The notes under the pieces: generated by a model | What the model was told of the DNA's origin: nothing | The model's database searches: none | The model's input: only the letters and a program-made list of their open reading frames with translations | Shown: one piece after another, positions 33,753-41,781 of the stretch | Layout: every line of letters starts with the position of its first letter | Numbering within the stretch: the stretch's first letter is position 1 | Assembly (NCBI RefSeq): GCF_002844375.1 | Contig: NZ_CP024199.1 | Coordinates: forward strand, 1,748,001 to 1,812,000 | DNA from: Thalassospira marina | GTDB lineage: Bacteria; Pseudomonadota; Alphaproteobacteria; Rhodospirillales; Thalassospiraceae | Length of the DNA stretch: 64,000 nt | Reading direction: 5' to 3' | Position numbers and translations under genes: made by a program

Positions 33753-35108
33753 TTAGCGCACGCCAACCGTTGCCATGCCGGTGAAAAATTCCAATTGCCA
33801 GCGCATGTCATCCTCGCTTAGCGGGTAGGTGTTGCCCGAACGCGGGTTAAGGGCCTGCCCCGGTGGCACATGGCCCAGTTTGACCTGGATTTTCACGGCA
33901 AGATCGGCCGGTAAACCCGCCTTCCATGCCAGTGACACCACCCCCTTTGCCGAATGGGTATTTAAAACCTTTGCTACGGCTTCACTGGGGATGCCAGCAC
34001 GCACAGCAAGGGCTGCGCGGGCAAATTTGACGTCATTTTCCGTCATTGCGGTGGCAATGCGTGCGTCGGTCAGCTTGCCTTTGGCATGCAGGTCCATCGC
34101 CATTTGGTAGGCTTCGCTTTCGGTTGAACCGGCGGATTCGTCACCTGCCAGATCACCTTTTTTATCGGCTGCTTTTTTCTTGCTGCCTTTATCGCCCTTG
34201 GTGGGCTGGGCGGTAAATTCGCCAGCTTCGATGCGCCGTTCAACGACCTTGCGCACCATGGCGATCTGGTCGTCTTTCAGATCTTTGCGGCGTTCTAAAA
34301 CCGAAATCAGGTTTTGCGCTACAAAGCGGGCAAGTTTACCTGCCGCTGACGGGCCAAGGGTGGGGCGCTGCACCAGTGGTTCGTGCCATGCTTCAACATC
34401 CGGGGCGCGATCAATCAGCTGATCAAGGGTTTCCTCGCGGATCTGGGCAGACCGGTTGCCCAAAAGGTGGGAAATGGCATCGGTATCGGTCGATGCGGCA
34501 ATCGCATCAGACAGGCGTTCGCTGAGATTGCGGCGCTGGGATACGAAACTTAAGGCACCCGATGCATTATTGGTTTCGATAATTTCCAGCAGGTCCAGTT
34601 CGGTCAGAACCGGGGAATATTGCAGGATCGGGCCGCACACAACGGTTTCGGTATCACGTGCAAGCTGCGTGATAATCGGTTGCGGGGCCTGGACAAATTC
34701 CTTCAGGGTTTCGGCAATGACCTGCCGCACCTGGATGGCCTGGTCGCGCGCCAGTTTTTCCAGCGCCTGATAGGTCATGCGGCGTAATTTGTCGGTTTCA
34801 TTGGCCGTCAGGCCATCGGCAAGATTGGCGATTTTCTGTGCCAGCGAACCACGGACGTCGTCATCCTTGTCATCAGTCAGCAGCAGGTCGGCCTGAACCG
34901 GTGTTGCCTCGTTTTCCGCGACATGGCGACGAACGGATGCATCGGCATCATTGGCCAGGAAATACAAAATTTCCGGGCGGGTATCATGGCGCTGCGCAAG
35001 GGTGCCGCGCACATTGGCCGCGGGGCTTGCGGCCATGTTTTTGGCCTCTTCATAGGAAATCGGCGTTTCCTTGCGTCGCGTAAAGACACGCTGCAAAAAA
35101 CCCTTCAT
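33753..35108 (-). CDS. DUF2336 (HEAT-like repeat) protein
   Basis: The 451-residue protein matches the alphaproteobacterial DUF2336 family: helical HEAT-like repeats of the pattern VRGTLAQRHDTRPEILYFLANDADASVRRHVAENEATP and LARDTETVVCGPILQYSPVLTELDLLEII. A Lys-rich linker (GDKGSKKKAADKKGD, about 305-320) separates it from a C-terminal region (about 330-445). DUF2336 genes often sit next to c-di-GMP enzymes, as here, where it follows a GGDEF gene by 12 bases. Function unknown; a scaffold role is inferred. Confidence 0.88.
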   Translation of the reverse strand: MKGFLQRVFTRRKETPISYEEAKNMAASPAANVRGTLAQRHDTRPEILYFLANDADASVRRHVAENEATPVQADLLLTDDKDDDVRGSLAQKIANLADGLTANETDKLRRMTYQALEKLARDQAIQVRQVIAETLKEFVQAPQPIITQLARDTETVVCGPILQYSPVLTELDLLEIIETNNASGALSFVSQRRNLSERLSDAIAASTDTDAISHLLGNRSAQIREETLDQLIDRAPDVEAWHEPLVQRPTLGPSAAGKLARFVAQNLISVLERRKDLKDDQIAMVRKVVERRIEAGEFTAQPTKGDKGSKKKAADKKGDLAGDESAGSTESEAYQMAMDLHAKGKLTDARIATAMTENDVKFARAALAVRAGIPSEAVAKVLNTHSAKGVVSLAWKAGLPADLAVKIQVKLGHVPPGQALNPRSGNTYPLSEDDMRWQLEFFTGMATVGVR

Positions 35109-35120
35109 CGGGCAGGCTCC

Positions 35121-37082
35121 CTAGTCCGTTCTGGTCGGTGCATGCACACCAACTGGTTCCGCAATGGCATAGCTGCCCTTGCCGTGTTTTTTTACATAAT
35201 ACATCGTGTCGTCGGCACGTTGCACCAGATCATCGATATCTTCGGTTTCATTGACTTCATGCACAGCAATGCCCAGCGAAATGCCCAGCGGTTTGTCTTC
35301 TCGGCCTGAAAGGGGGCGCAGCGTTGCGCTGGCGGCAATCAAATCCTTGGCACGGGATTCGGCGGCAACCCGGTCGGTGCGATCCAGCCAGACGACAAAT
35401 TCGTCACCACCCAGGCGCGCAACCAGGTCGCCAGGGCGGGTATTGTCCTGCAACATGCGGCTTAGGGTCAGGATGGCTTCGTCACCGCGCTGATGGCCGT
35501 GCACGTCATTGACCAGTTTGAAATTGTCCATATCCACATACATCAGCGCGGCCGGGGCGGGTTGATGCAAAAGGCGGTTATAACGGCGTTTCAATTCGTC
35601 AAAAAAGGCGCGCCGGTTCAAAAGGCCGGTCATGCCATCGGTCCGCGACAGCGTGACAATGCGGTCGTGATTATCGGCCTGTTCAATGGCAATGCCAATT
35701 TGGTCGGCAACGTCATCCATGATGGCTCGTTCGGCCTCGTTGGGCAGGGGATTTTCGCGTTCAAACAAAAACGCAACAGCCCCATTCACCCGGTGGTGAT
35801 AATGGCAACGACGTACCTTAACCCAGTAATTACCATGAATGATTTCCTGATGGTCGGTATCTGCGGGCAGGGCTTTCAGAATGTCAGCTGCGACCTTTTT
35901 GTGAATATCTTCGCCGGTGCTCGCTGCGTCCTGCATATCGCCATCTTCGTTATCGGCATCGGACCGGAAAATGATACAGGCCGCACAGGCAAGAGCGCGC
36001 GAGCTGGCGGTTGCGGCATTGCGCAGAACCTCGGTCGGGTCAATTTCATCGCGCATGGCGCGCACGATATAGGTAATCAGCCGGTCACGGTTTCGCGCAT
36101 TGGCAATTTCGGTTTCGTGCTGGCGCTGTTCGGTAATGTCGTGGGCCAGGCCGCGTGCACCACACCATTTGCCATCGCGGTTGATAATCGGCGTTGCCGA
36201 AACCGACAGGCAGGCGGTGCTGCCATTGGCCCGGTAAAACCAGATCGGCATGTCACGCACGGCGCGTGTGGTACGGAAAATCTGTTCGGCATCCTGGTCG
36301 GTTTTTTCGATCATGAATTCGACCGGATAACGCCCCAGAAGGGCCTTTGCCTGATAATCCATTGCGCCGCGCGGGGATACGAAAACGAATTTCCCGCTTT
36401 CATCGGTTTCCCAGGCAAAGGCCGATGACACCTCGACAATGTCGCGGTAGCGCTGGCGCGAATCAATCAGGGCTTCGCGCAGGTTGCGATCCATCGATAC
36501 ATCGCGCGGTAGCAGCAAAATGAATTCGTCATGCATGGGCAGGGCGGTCAGCTCCAGCGTTGCCGTGCCACGCTGGACTTCAAATGTCAGCAGTTCAACG
36601 ACACCGCCCGGTGTTTCTAGGCCGCGCGCCACCAGCGCAACAATTTCGGGAAACAGCCCTTCGCGGATACCATCGGCAAAGCCCATGGCATTTTTATTGG
36701 CAAAAAGCGGGGTGCCATCGGCGCGCATCACCATCACCGGGGCCTCGGCCTGGGCCATGGTGGTGGGGTTTAATTCAAACCGTAATGCGCTTTGGTCAAC
36801 GTCGCTGGCATCATCATGGGTCAGGGTGCCGCTGATGGCGGCTTCGCGGCGCTGAATAATGCCTTCCTGATCAATTTCCGGTGCGGCACTGTTGCCACCT
36901 GTGGCGGTTGCGGCGGGAACGGCGCCGTCCACGGCCTGCATAGGGGCCATGTCATCGGGCAGGGATTGTTCAAGTTTGCGGGCGGCTTCGGCCAGTTCCG
37001 CGTCGATATTGGCTTTTTCGCGGGCGACGGGCACCTTGTCATTGGGCGATTTTTTGATGCGGTCAATCAGGCGCGAAATCAT
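35121..37082 (-). CDS. Diguanylate cyclase with PAS and GAF domains
   Basis: The 653-residue cytoplasmic protein ends in a GGDEF domain (about 480-640). The active motif is GGDEF (LVARLGGDEFVVWL) with RPGD five residues ahead, an intact I-site for product inhibition. Upstream are two PAS-like regions (about 95-190 and 210-330: RYRDIVEVSSAFAWETDESGKFVFVSP...) and a GAF-like region (about 345-470: DEIDPTEVLRNAATASSRALACAACIIFRSDADN). It makes c-di-GMP. Its ATG overlaps the stop of the EAL gene by four bases, so the opposing enzymes are translationally coupled. Confidence 0.9.
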   Translation of the reverse strand: MISRLIDRIKKSPNDKVPVAREKANIDAELAEAARKLEQSLPDDMAPMQAVDGAVPAATATGGNSAAPEIDQEGIIQRREAAISGTLTHDDASDVDQSALRFELNPTTMAQAEAPVMVMRADGTPLFANKNAMGFADGIREGLFPEIVALVARGLETPGGVVELLTFEVQRGTATLELTALPMHDEFILLLPRDVSMDRNLREALIDSRQRYRDIVEVSSAFAWETDESGKFVFVSPRGAMDYQAKALLGRYPVEFMIEKTDQDAEQIFRTTRAVRDMPIWFYRANGSTACLSVSATPIINRDGKWCGARGLAHDITEQRQHETEIANARNRDRLITYIVRAMRDEIDPTEVLRNAATASSRALACAACIIFRSDADNEDGDMQDAASTGEDIHKKVAADILKALPADTDHQEIIHGNYWVKVRRCHYHHRVNGAVAFLFERENPLPNEAERAIMDDVADQIGIAIEQADNHDRIVTLSRTDGMTGLLNRRAFFDELKRRYNRLLHQPAPAALMYVDMDNFKLVNDVHGHQRGDEAILTLSRMLQDNTRPGDLVARLGGDEFVVWLDRTDRVAAESRAKDLIAASATLRPLSGREDKPLGISLGIAVHEVNETEDIDDLVQRADDTMYYVKKHGKGSYAIAEPVGVHAPTRTD

Positions 37083-39142
37083 CGGCGGTCTCCTGCTGGC
37101 GAAGGTGCATGTGCGGTATTCATGCTCGCCACGGGGCGGCTGTTTTTGGGCGTATAGCTGACGGTTTCGGGATGCCCGAAATGATAGCCCTGCCCAAAAT
37201 CAATACCCAGGTCACGAAGGGTGGTGAAGGTTTCCATATCGTGGATCATTTCGGCAATCGTGCGAATTTTCAAATCACGACACAGCGAGGCGGTTGCCTT
37301 TAAAAAGGCGCGGCCTTTGGGGTTGGCCAGTGCGGTTTGCATCGCCCGGCCATCGAATTTGATCACATCCACATCCAGGGCGCTAAGATATTCAAAATTG
37401 GCGGCCCCGGCGCCAAAATCATCCAGACAAACCATATGGCCGCGTGTGCGTAGTTTTTGCAGGGTTTTGTTCACCCGGCGCAAATTGGTGATGCGGGCCG
37501 TTTCGGTGACTTCAAAATACACCAGTGACGGGTCGATGGCGAATTCACCCAGAACCTGCAACAGGGCCAGGTCAAAATCATCTTGCTCCAGTGAATGACC
37601 CGAAAGATTGATGGCAATATGAACGTGGGACGGGCAGGCATCCGATGTCATATATTCCAGAACCTTGCGACACATTGCCAAATCAAATTCCGTGATCAGG
37701 CCGGTGCCTTCGGCAAAATGAATGATCTGGTCAACCGCAAGCGTATCATCGGTGCCGGTAAAACGGGCCAGCGCCTCGTAATGATGGACTTGTTCGTCAT
37801 GCAGGCCGACAATCGGCTGTAAGGCCACCGTGAAAGACCCGCTTTTGACGATTTCACGAAACGCCCGAACCGATTTCATCGTTTCCTGAATAAGGCCGGG
37901 CAAACTGGCCGACAGCTTTTCGGCGCTGACATCACCACGATGATCGCGGCGGGCATGCAGCCGGTTAAGGGCATAGGCAACAGCACGGGTCAAATTGGTG
38001 GCGAAACCATCACCGGCAATGCTTTGCTGATGATGCACCGCATGGGCAACCTCGTAATCCGGCCCTTCAAATACGGGTTCTTCAATGGCTTCGATATCGG
38101 GTGTTTTATCCGCATCCAGCGCCGTCAGGTTTGATGCAATGGCCGCATCATCCAGCGGGTCCAGCGCACCAAGGGCGGCAAGGGTCGCATCATCGACCGG
38201 CTTGTTAAACCCGTCCTGCGCGGGGGCATCCGGTATTGGTGGCGTGGTATCCGTATCCGCTTTGCCGTCCAGTGCCCGGGTTCCGCTGTTATTGTCACCA
38301 TCATATGGTGTCGTATTTGCGGGCGCATTTTGCGCAAAGGCGTGGTCGTTCAAATCGGCGCGCAGGGCACTGGCATAGGCAACGATCCGGCGTTCCAGCT
38401 CGATCATGGGTTCATGCATGCCTGGGCGCGGGGGGGTGCCTGTTGCCACGCCATCATTACGGTTGCGCTGTCGGATCATGTCAGACAGTTCGTTGGCCGC
38501 TTCGGTTTCCGCCCGGCTGCGCGCAGCCGCCAGGTTTTCCAGAACGATCAGCGCGGTATTATGATGCGGAACATCGCCTGCACCGCTGTCAATGCCATTG
38601 GCACCGGTACTGTTTAATTCGTTAAAGCGCGACATGGCCGCTTGTGGCACATCGGGTTTGCCGGAGGTTTTTTTGCGCGAAAGGCGGGTGCGCCCCGCTA
38701 GACCCTGCTGCAATATAAGGCGGTCAATGCCGTGGCGCGCACGCGGGCGAATGGCACGATGGCGGATTGCCAGGAAATAGCGTGCAATCGGGTCGGATAT
38801 CAGATAGCCGCTGACCGAAATGGGCAGCACAGATGGCGTTGCCGGGTTTTCGTTTGCTGGAACCTGCAAATCAAGGTCAAGTTCCTCAAGGCGTTTGATG
38901 CCGGTACTGCTATGCAGATAGGCACGAAGCAGGGGGCGTTCGGCCGGAATGATCAATTGTTCCAGCGCCTCGCCAACCAGACGTTCGGGCGTGCAGCCCA
39001 AAAGGCTTTCAATGGCACCGGCGGCAAAAATGACATAGCCGTTCTCGTCAACTTCCAGCAGCATGTCTGCCCAGCAAAACGCCATCGCGGCCAGAAGGTC
39101 GCGGTCGGTTTCGCCAAAATCTGCCGAAGAATGTTCCGTCAT
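37079..39142 (-). CDS. PAS-EAL c-di-GMP phosphodiesterase
   Basis: The 687-residue protein has a PAS domain (about 15-130), a low-complexity middle part (about 250-400) and an EAL domain (about 425-665). Catalytic features look intact: EAL in YEALARF, the Asn of INLSGHSL, Glu of FEVTET, DD of CLDDFGAG, Lys of VIKFDG and Gln of GQGYHFGHP, so it should cleave c-di-GMP to pGpG. It is the first gene of a three-gene set with the GGDEF and DUF2336 genes. Its PAS fold may sense an unknown signal. Confidence 0.9.
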   Translation of the reverse strand: MTEHSSADFGETDRDLLAAMAFCWADMLLEVDENGYVIFAAGAIESLLGCTPERLVGEALEQLIIPAERPLLRAYLHSSTGIKRLEELDLDLQVPANENPATPSVLPISVSGYLISDPIARYFLAIRHRAIRPRARHGIDRLILQQGLAGRTRLSRKKTSGKPDVPQAAMSRFNELNSTGANGIDSGAGDVPHHNTALIVLENLAAARSRAETEAANELSDMIRQRNRNDGVATGTPPRPGMHEPMIELERRIVAYASALRADLNDHAFAQNAPANTTPYDGDNNSGTRALDGKADTDTTPPIPDAPAQDGFNKPVDDATLAALGALDPLDDAAIASNLTALDADKTPDIEAIEEPVFEGPDYEVAHAVHHQQSIAGDGFATNLTRAVAYALNRLHARRDHRGDVSAEKLSASLPGLIQETMKSVRAFREIVKSGSFTVALQPIVGLHDEQVHHYEALARFTGTDDTLAVDQIIHFAEGTGLITEFDLAMCRKVLEYMTSDACPSHVHIAINLSGHSLEQDDFDLALLQVLGEFAIDPSLVYFEVTETARITNLRRVNKTLQKLRTRGHMVCLDDFGAGAANFEYLSALDVDVIKFDGRAMQTALANPKGRAFLKATASLCRDLKIRTIAEMIHDMETFTTLRDLGIDFGQGYHFGHPETVSYTPKNSRPVASMNTAHAPSPAGDRR

Positions 39143-39275
39143 TCAATGACCGCCAAGCTATTCTTATGATGTTGTGAACGGGTTAGAATGCCCCATTGAT
39201 AGTCACCAATGGTATAGATAGCGCTTATTGCAGCGATAATGAAGGAAAACCAGAAAAAATAACGCGGTTTGCGGG

Positions 39276-39986
39276 TTATGCCGCGCTGTTTTTGCCACCC
39301 TCACGAAGGATGGCATCATCCATACTGGCATTCGTTGCCGGGTTGCGGTGTTTGTTGCGATACATTTCCTGATCGGCGCGGTGCAAAAGCCCTTCAAGAT
39401 CGCCATTTTCCGCACCTTTTGCCATGCCAAAACTGGCCTGCACCCGGATTTGGGCCTGCTGCCACATAATTGGTGCGCGATGCAGCGATGATTTGACCCT
39501 GGCAATAAAGCGTTCGGCGTCTTTTACGCCCGGCGCATAAATGGCGATGGCAAATTCATCGCCACCAAGGCGCCCGGCAAAACCCTGCCGGGGCAGGTGT
39601 TTTGTAATCAGGCGGGCAAAATGGCGTAAAACCGCGTCACCGGCCGCATGACCATAGGCATCATTGGTGTGTTTGAACCCGTCAAGATCGGCAATGATAA
39701 CGCGCACATTTGCCATTTCGGCGGTGTTTTCGCCCAGATGAAGGCTTAACTGGCGGGTAAAACCCCGCCGGTTCAAAAGACCGGTCAGGTCATCGGTATC
39801 CACCAGGCCTTCAAGCTGTTTTACACGGTTTTCGGATTGATCAAGGCGTTCCTGCAGGGAACGGACATGTTTGACAAGCGTTGTCAGTTCAGTGGTCAGG
39901 CCGCCATTTTCGCCATGCTGGGGCACCGGGCGCGTTTCAGCCGCCTTTATCAGCGATTGCAGCAGGGGAAGGTCAACATCTTTCAT
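39276..39986 (-). CDS. Short GGDEF-domain diguanylate cyclase
   Basis: The 236-residue cytoplasmic protein has a helical N-terminal stretch with coiled-coil character (about 15-58: VKHVRSLQERLDQSENRVKQLEGLV) and a GGDEF domain (about 62-215) with the active GGDEF motif (FAGRLGGDEFAIAIYA). The I-site position reads PRQG instead of RxxD, so product inhibition is probably lost. It sits 133 bases upstream of the PAS-EAL gene on the same strand; a promoter may lie in between, since a hairpin CATTG-N8-CAATG is in the gap. Confidence 0.88.
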   Translation of the reverse strand: MKDVDLPLLQSLIKAAETRPVPQHGENGGLTTELTTLVKHVRSLQERLDQSENRVKQLEGLVDTDDLTGLLNRRGFTRQLSLHLGENTAEMANVRVIIADLDGFKHTNDAYGHAAGDAVLRHFARLITKHLPRQGFAGRLGGDEFAIAIYAPGVKDAERFIARVKSSLHRAPIMWQQAQIRVQASFGMAKGAENGDLEGLLHRADQEMYRNKHRNPATNASMDDAILREGGKNSAA

Positions 39987-40142
39987 GTTGTTCCATCGCT
40001 AGTTTCTGGCAATGACAGGTGACGGTGAAACGGCTACATAATGGAATCAGAAGTGCTTTTTTATAGGCTGTCGGTTACAAGAGTCTTAACAGATCCTTTA
40101 ACGCCAGTTTTTAAATGAAAATACGTCAAGGAGACGTGCAAA

Positions 40143-40460
40143 ATGAGTTTCAGGTTGGGTCGCACACACGCAAGAATTCTCGGCGCGTCGGCGCTGGTTC
40201 TGCTTTTGGGCGCTTGCAGCACCTTTCAGCGCGAAAACATTACCGTTTCAGGTGAAATTACCGATCAGGGCCAGGAATGCGTCACTTTCCGCGCAACGGA
40301 TGGCACCCTTTATGCGCTTGCCAACAAGGCAACCTCGTTCCGCCCCGGTGATCTGGTGCGTGTTACCGGGCATAGCGCGCTTATGACCACCTGCCGCGAG
40401 GCATCGACCCTGATTGTTGATAAAATTACCCTGCTGGCACCAGCCAAAACCGCGCAATAA
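40143..40460 (+). CDS. Predicted lipoprotein
   Basis: The 105-residue protein has a type II signal peptide with lipobox LLLGAC at about residues 20-25, then a compact domain of about 80 residues (ITVSGEITDQGQECVTFRATDGTLYALANKATSFRPGDLVRVTGHSAL) that reads like a small beta-barrel (OB-like). It carries two further cysteines that could form a disulfide. A good ribosome site, AAGGAG, lies upstream. It is divergent from the GGDEF gene. Function unknown. Confidence 0.8.
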   Translation: MSFRLGRTHARILGASALVLLLGACSTFQRENITVSGEITDQGQECVTFRATDGTLYALANKATSFRPGDLVRVTGHSALMTTCREASTLIVDKITLLAPAKTAQ

Positions 40461-40478
40461 GGGCGATTAATCGCCCTT
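40459..40478. terminator. Palindrome between convergent lipoprotein and SPOR genes
   Basis: AAGGGCGATTAATCGCCCTT is a perfect 20-base palindrome that begins within the lipoprotein stop codon. It forms a strong hairpin but lacks a clear T tail, so termination is plausible but not certain. Confidence 0.5.
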
Positions 40479-40483
40479 GCACG

Positions 40484-41779
40484 CTATTTCGGGATGCCAA
40501 TGCATTCAATGCCGTCAGCCTGAAGCTGGCGGCATTTTTCTTTGGCACTTGCCAGGGTTTCAAAACCTGCCATGCGGAGGCGGTGAAACTGCCCTTTGCC
40601 TGCAACGTCAACGGTACCGAGATAATGGTGATAGGCCGCTGCCATTGTGGGGTAACGTACCGCAAAGCTGGCCCAATATGTTTCCGCACCAATGGCTGAT
40701 CTGAAAGCGCCAAGCTGAATGGCAAAATCACCGTTCGTTGCAGGCTGTATTGCGGCAGGTGTACCGGGCATTGCGTGGCCCGCGTCAGGCGCATTCATTG
40801 GGGCAGGCATGGCAGCAGGTGCTGGCATTGCCGCAGAGGGGGCCATCGGTGCCTTTGCGGGTGCCATGGCGGATGACGGTGCCTGTTGCATATCCATTGC
40901 CGGCGTTGGTGGCGCTGGTTGGGGCGGCATTGTCTGTGCTGGAGCTGGAGCTGGAGCTGGAGCTGGAGCTGGAGCAGCCTTAACAGGTGTCGCGTCGGGC
41001 AGGGGGCTTGCAAAAATATCGTTATTATTGCTGCCACTCGCGTCCGGTTTTACGCCCGTTTCTGGCGAGGGTGTAAAATTGTCCCGATTGTTTGCATTGT
41101 CACCCTGATCAGGGTTTTGGCTCCAGGGTGTCACGATTTGGGGTTGCGGTATTTGCGGTTTTGCCGGTGTGGTTATCACGGGCTTGGCAATAACAGGGGC
41201 GCTGACCGGGGCCGTTTTGGCCGCGGGTGGCGTTTTGGTTTGCTGGGTCCAGTTGCTGCTGGCTGATCCCGTGCTGTCAGACTGCATGATCGATGCCTGA
41301 ATGACGTTCGGGTCATTGGGCCGGATGCCGCGATTGGTCACAGCTTTGCGGGGAATATTGCTTTGCCCGTTCGCCGTGTTGCGATACTGACTGGAAAGTA
41401 GGAAATCCGCTGTTTGTGCATCTTCGGCGGTGTTCTGGCTGGTACTTGCCTGTCGGCGTGCCTTTGCCATTTCCAGCAAATCCAGTGGACGGGGTGTGGA
41501 TGCAGGTTGGCCGGTGATGGTGCGTGCACTGCCAGGCAGGTTTGTTGGTATGGCGGCAACGCCGCTTACGGTATCAGCACTGGTGTTCAGATCGGCATTT
41601 TGGGCCAGGGCGGGGGCGCTGGCCGACATAATCATGCATCCCAGCATCAATGCCATCAGTGATGCGCTGCCTGTTGCGGTGCGCTTGCCCGCAGGCATAA
41701 CGGGCGAAAGCCGCCCCTGACCAGCGCTGTGATCAGGGGCGGCGATAGGTTTGATGGCTTTTGGCTGGGATCGCAACAT
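40484..41779 (-). CDS. SPOR-domain protein with Pro/Ala repeats
   Basis: The 431-residue secreted or membrane-anchored protein has a hydrophobic segment at about residues 40-58 (SLMALMLGCMIMSASAPALA, a signal peptide or anchor ending in APALAQ), a long Pro/Ala/Gln-rich region (about 180-355, with Pro-Ala alternations) and a C-terminal SPOR domain (about 355-430: FAIQLGAFRSAIGAETYWASF...FHRLRMAGFETLASAKEKCRQL). SPOR domains bind denuded peptidoglycan at the division site. Its ATG lies two bases after the Lon-like gene stop, hence coupled; a start at 41698 would put the signal peptide at the N-terminus. Confidence 0.85.
   Translation of the reverse strand: MLRSQPKAIKPIAAPDHSAGQGRLSPVMPAGKRTATGSASLMALMLGCMIMSASAPALAQNADLNTSADTVSGVAAIPTNLPGSARTITGQPASTPRPLDLLEMAKARRQASTSQNTAEDAQTADFLLSSQYRNTANGQSNIPRKAVTNRGIRPNDPNVIQASIMQSDSTGSASSNWTQQTKTPPAAKTAPVSAPVIAKPVITTPAKPQIPQPQIVTPWSQNPDQGDNANNRDNFTPSPETGVKPDASGSNNNDIFASPLPDATPVKAAPAPAPAPAPAPAQTMPPQPAPPTPAMDMQQAPSSAMAPAKAPMAPSAAMPAPAAMPAPMNAPDAGHAMPGTPAAIQPATNGDFAIQLGAFRSAIGAETYWASFAVRYPTMAAAYHHYLGTVDVAGKGQFHRLRMAGFETLASAKEKCRQLQADGIECIGIPK
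40939..40974 (-). repeat. Hexanucleotide repeat CTGGAG coding Pro-Ala
   Basis: Six exact copies of CTGGAG (40939-40974), in frame and so encoding an alternating Ala-Pro stretch in the SPOR protein on the minus strand. Copy number changes would leave the frame intact. Confidence 0.93.
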
Positions 41780-41781
41780 TG

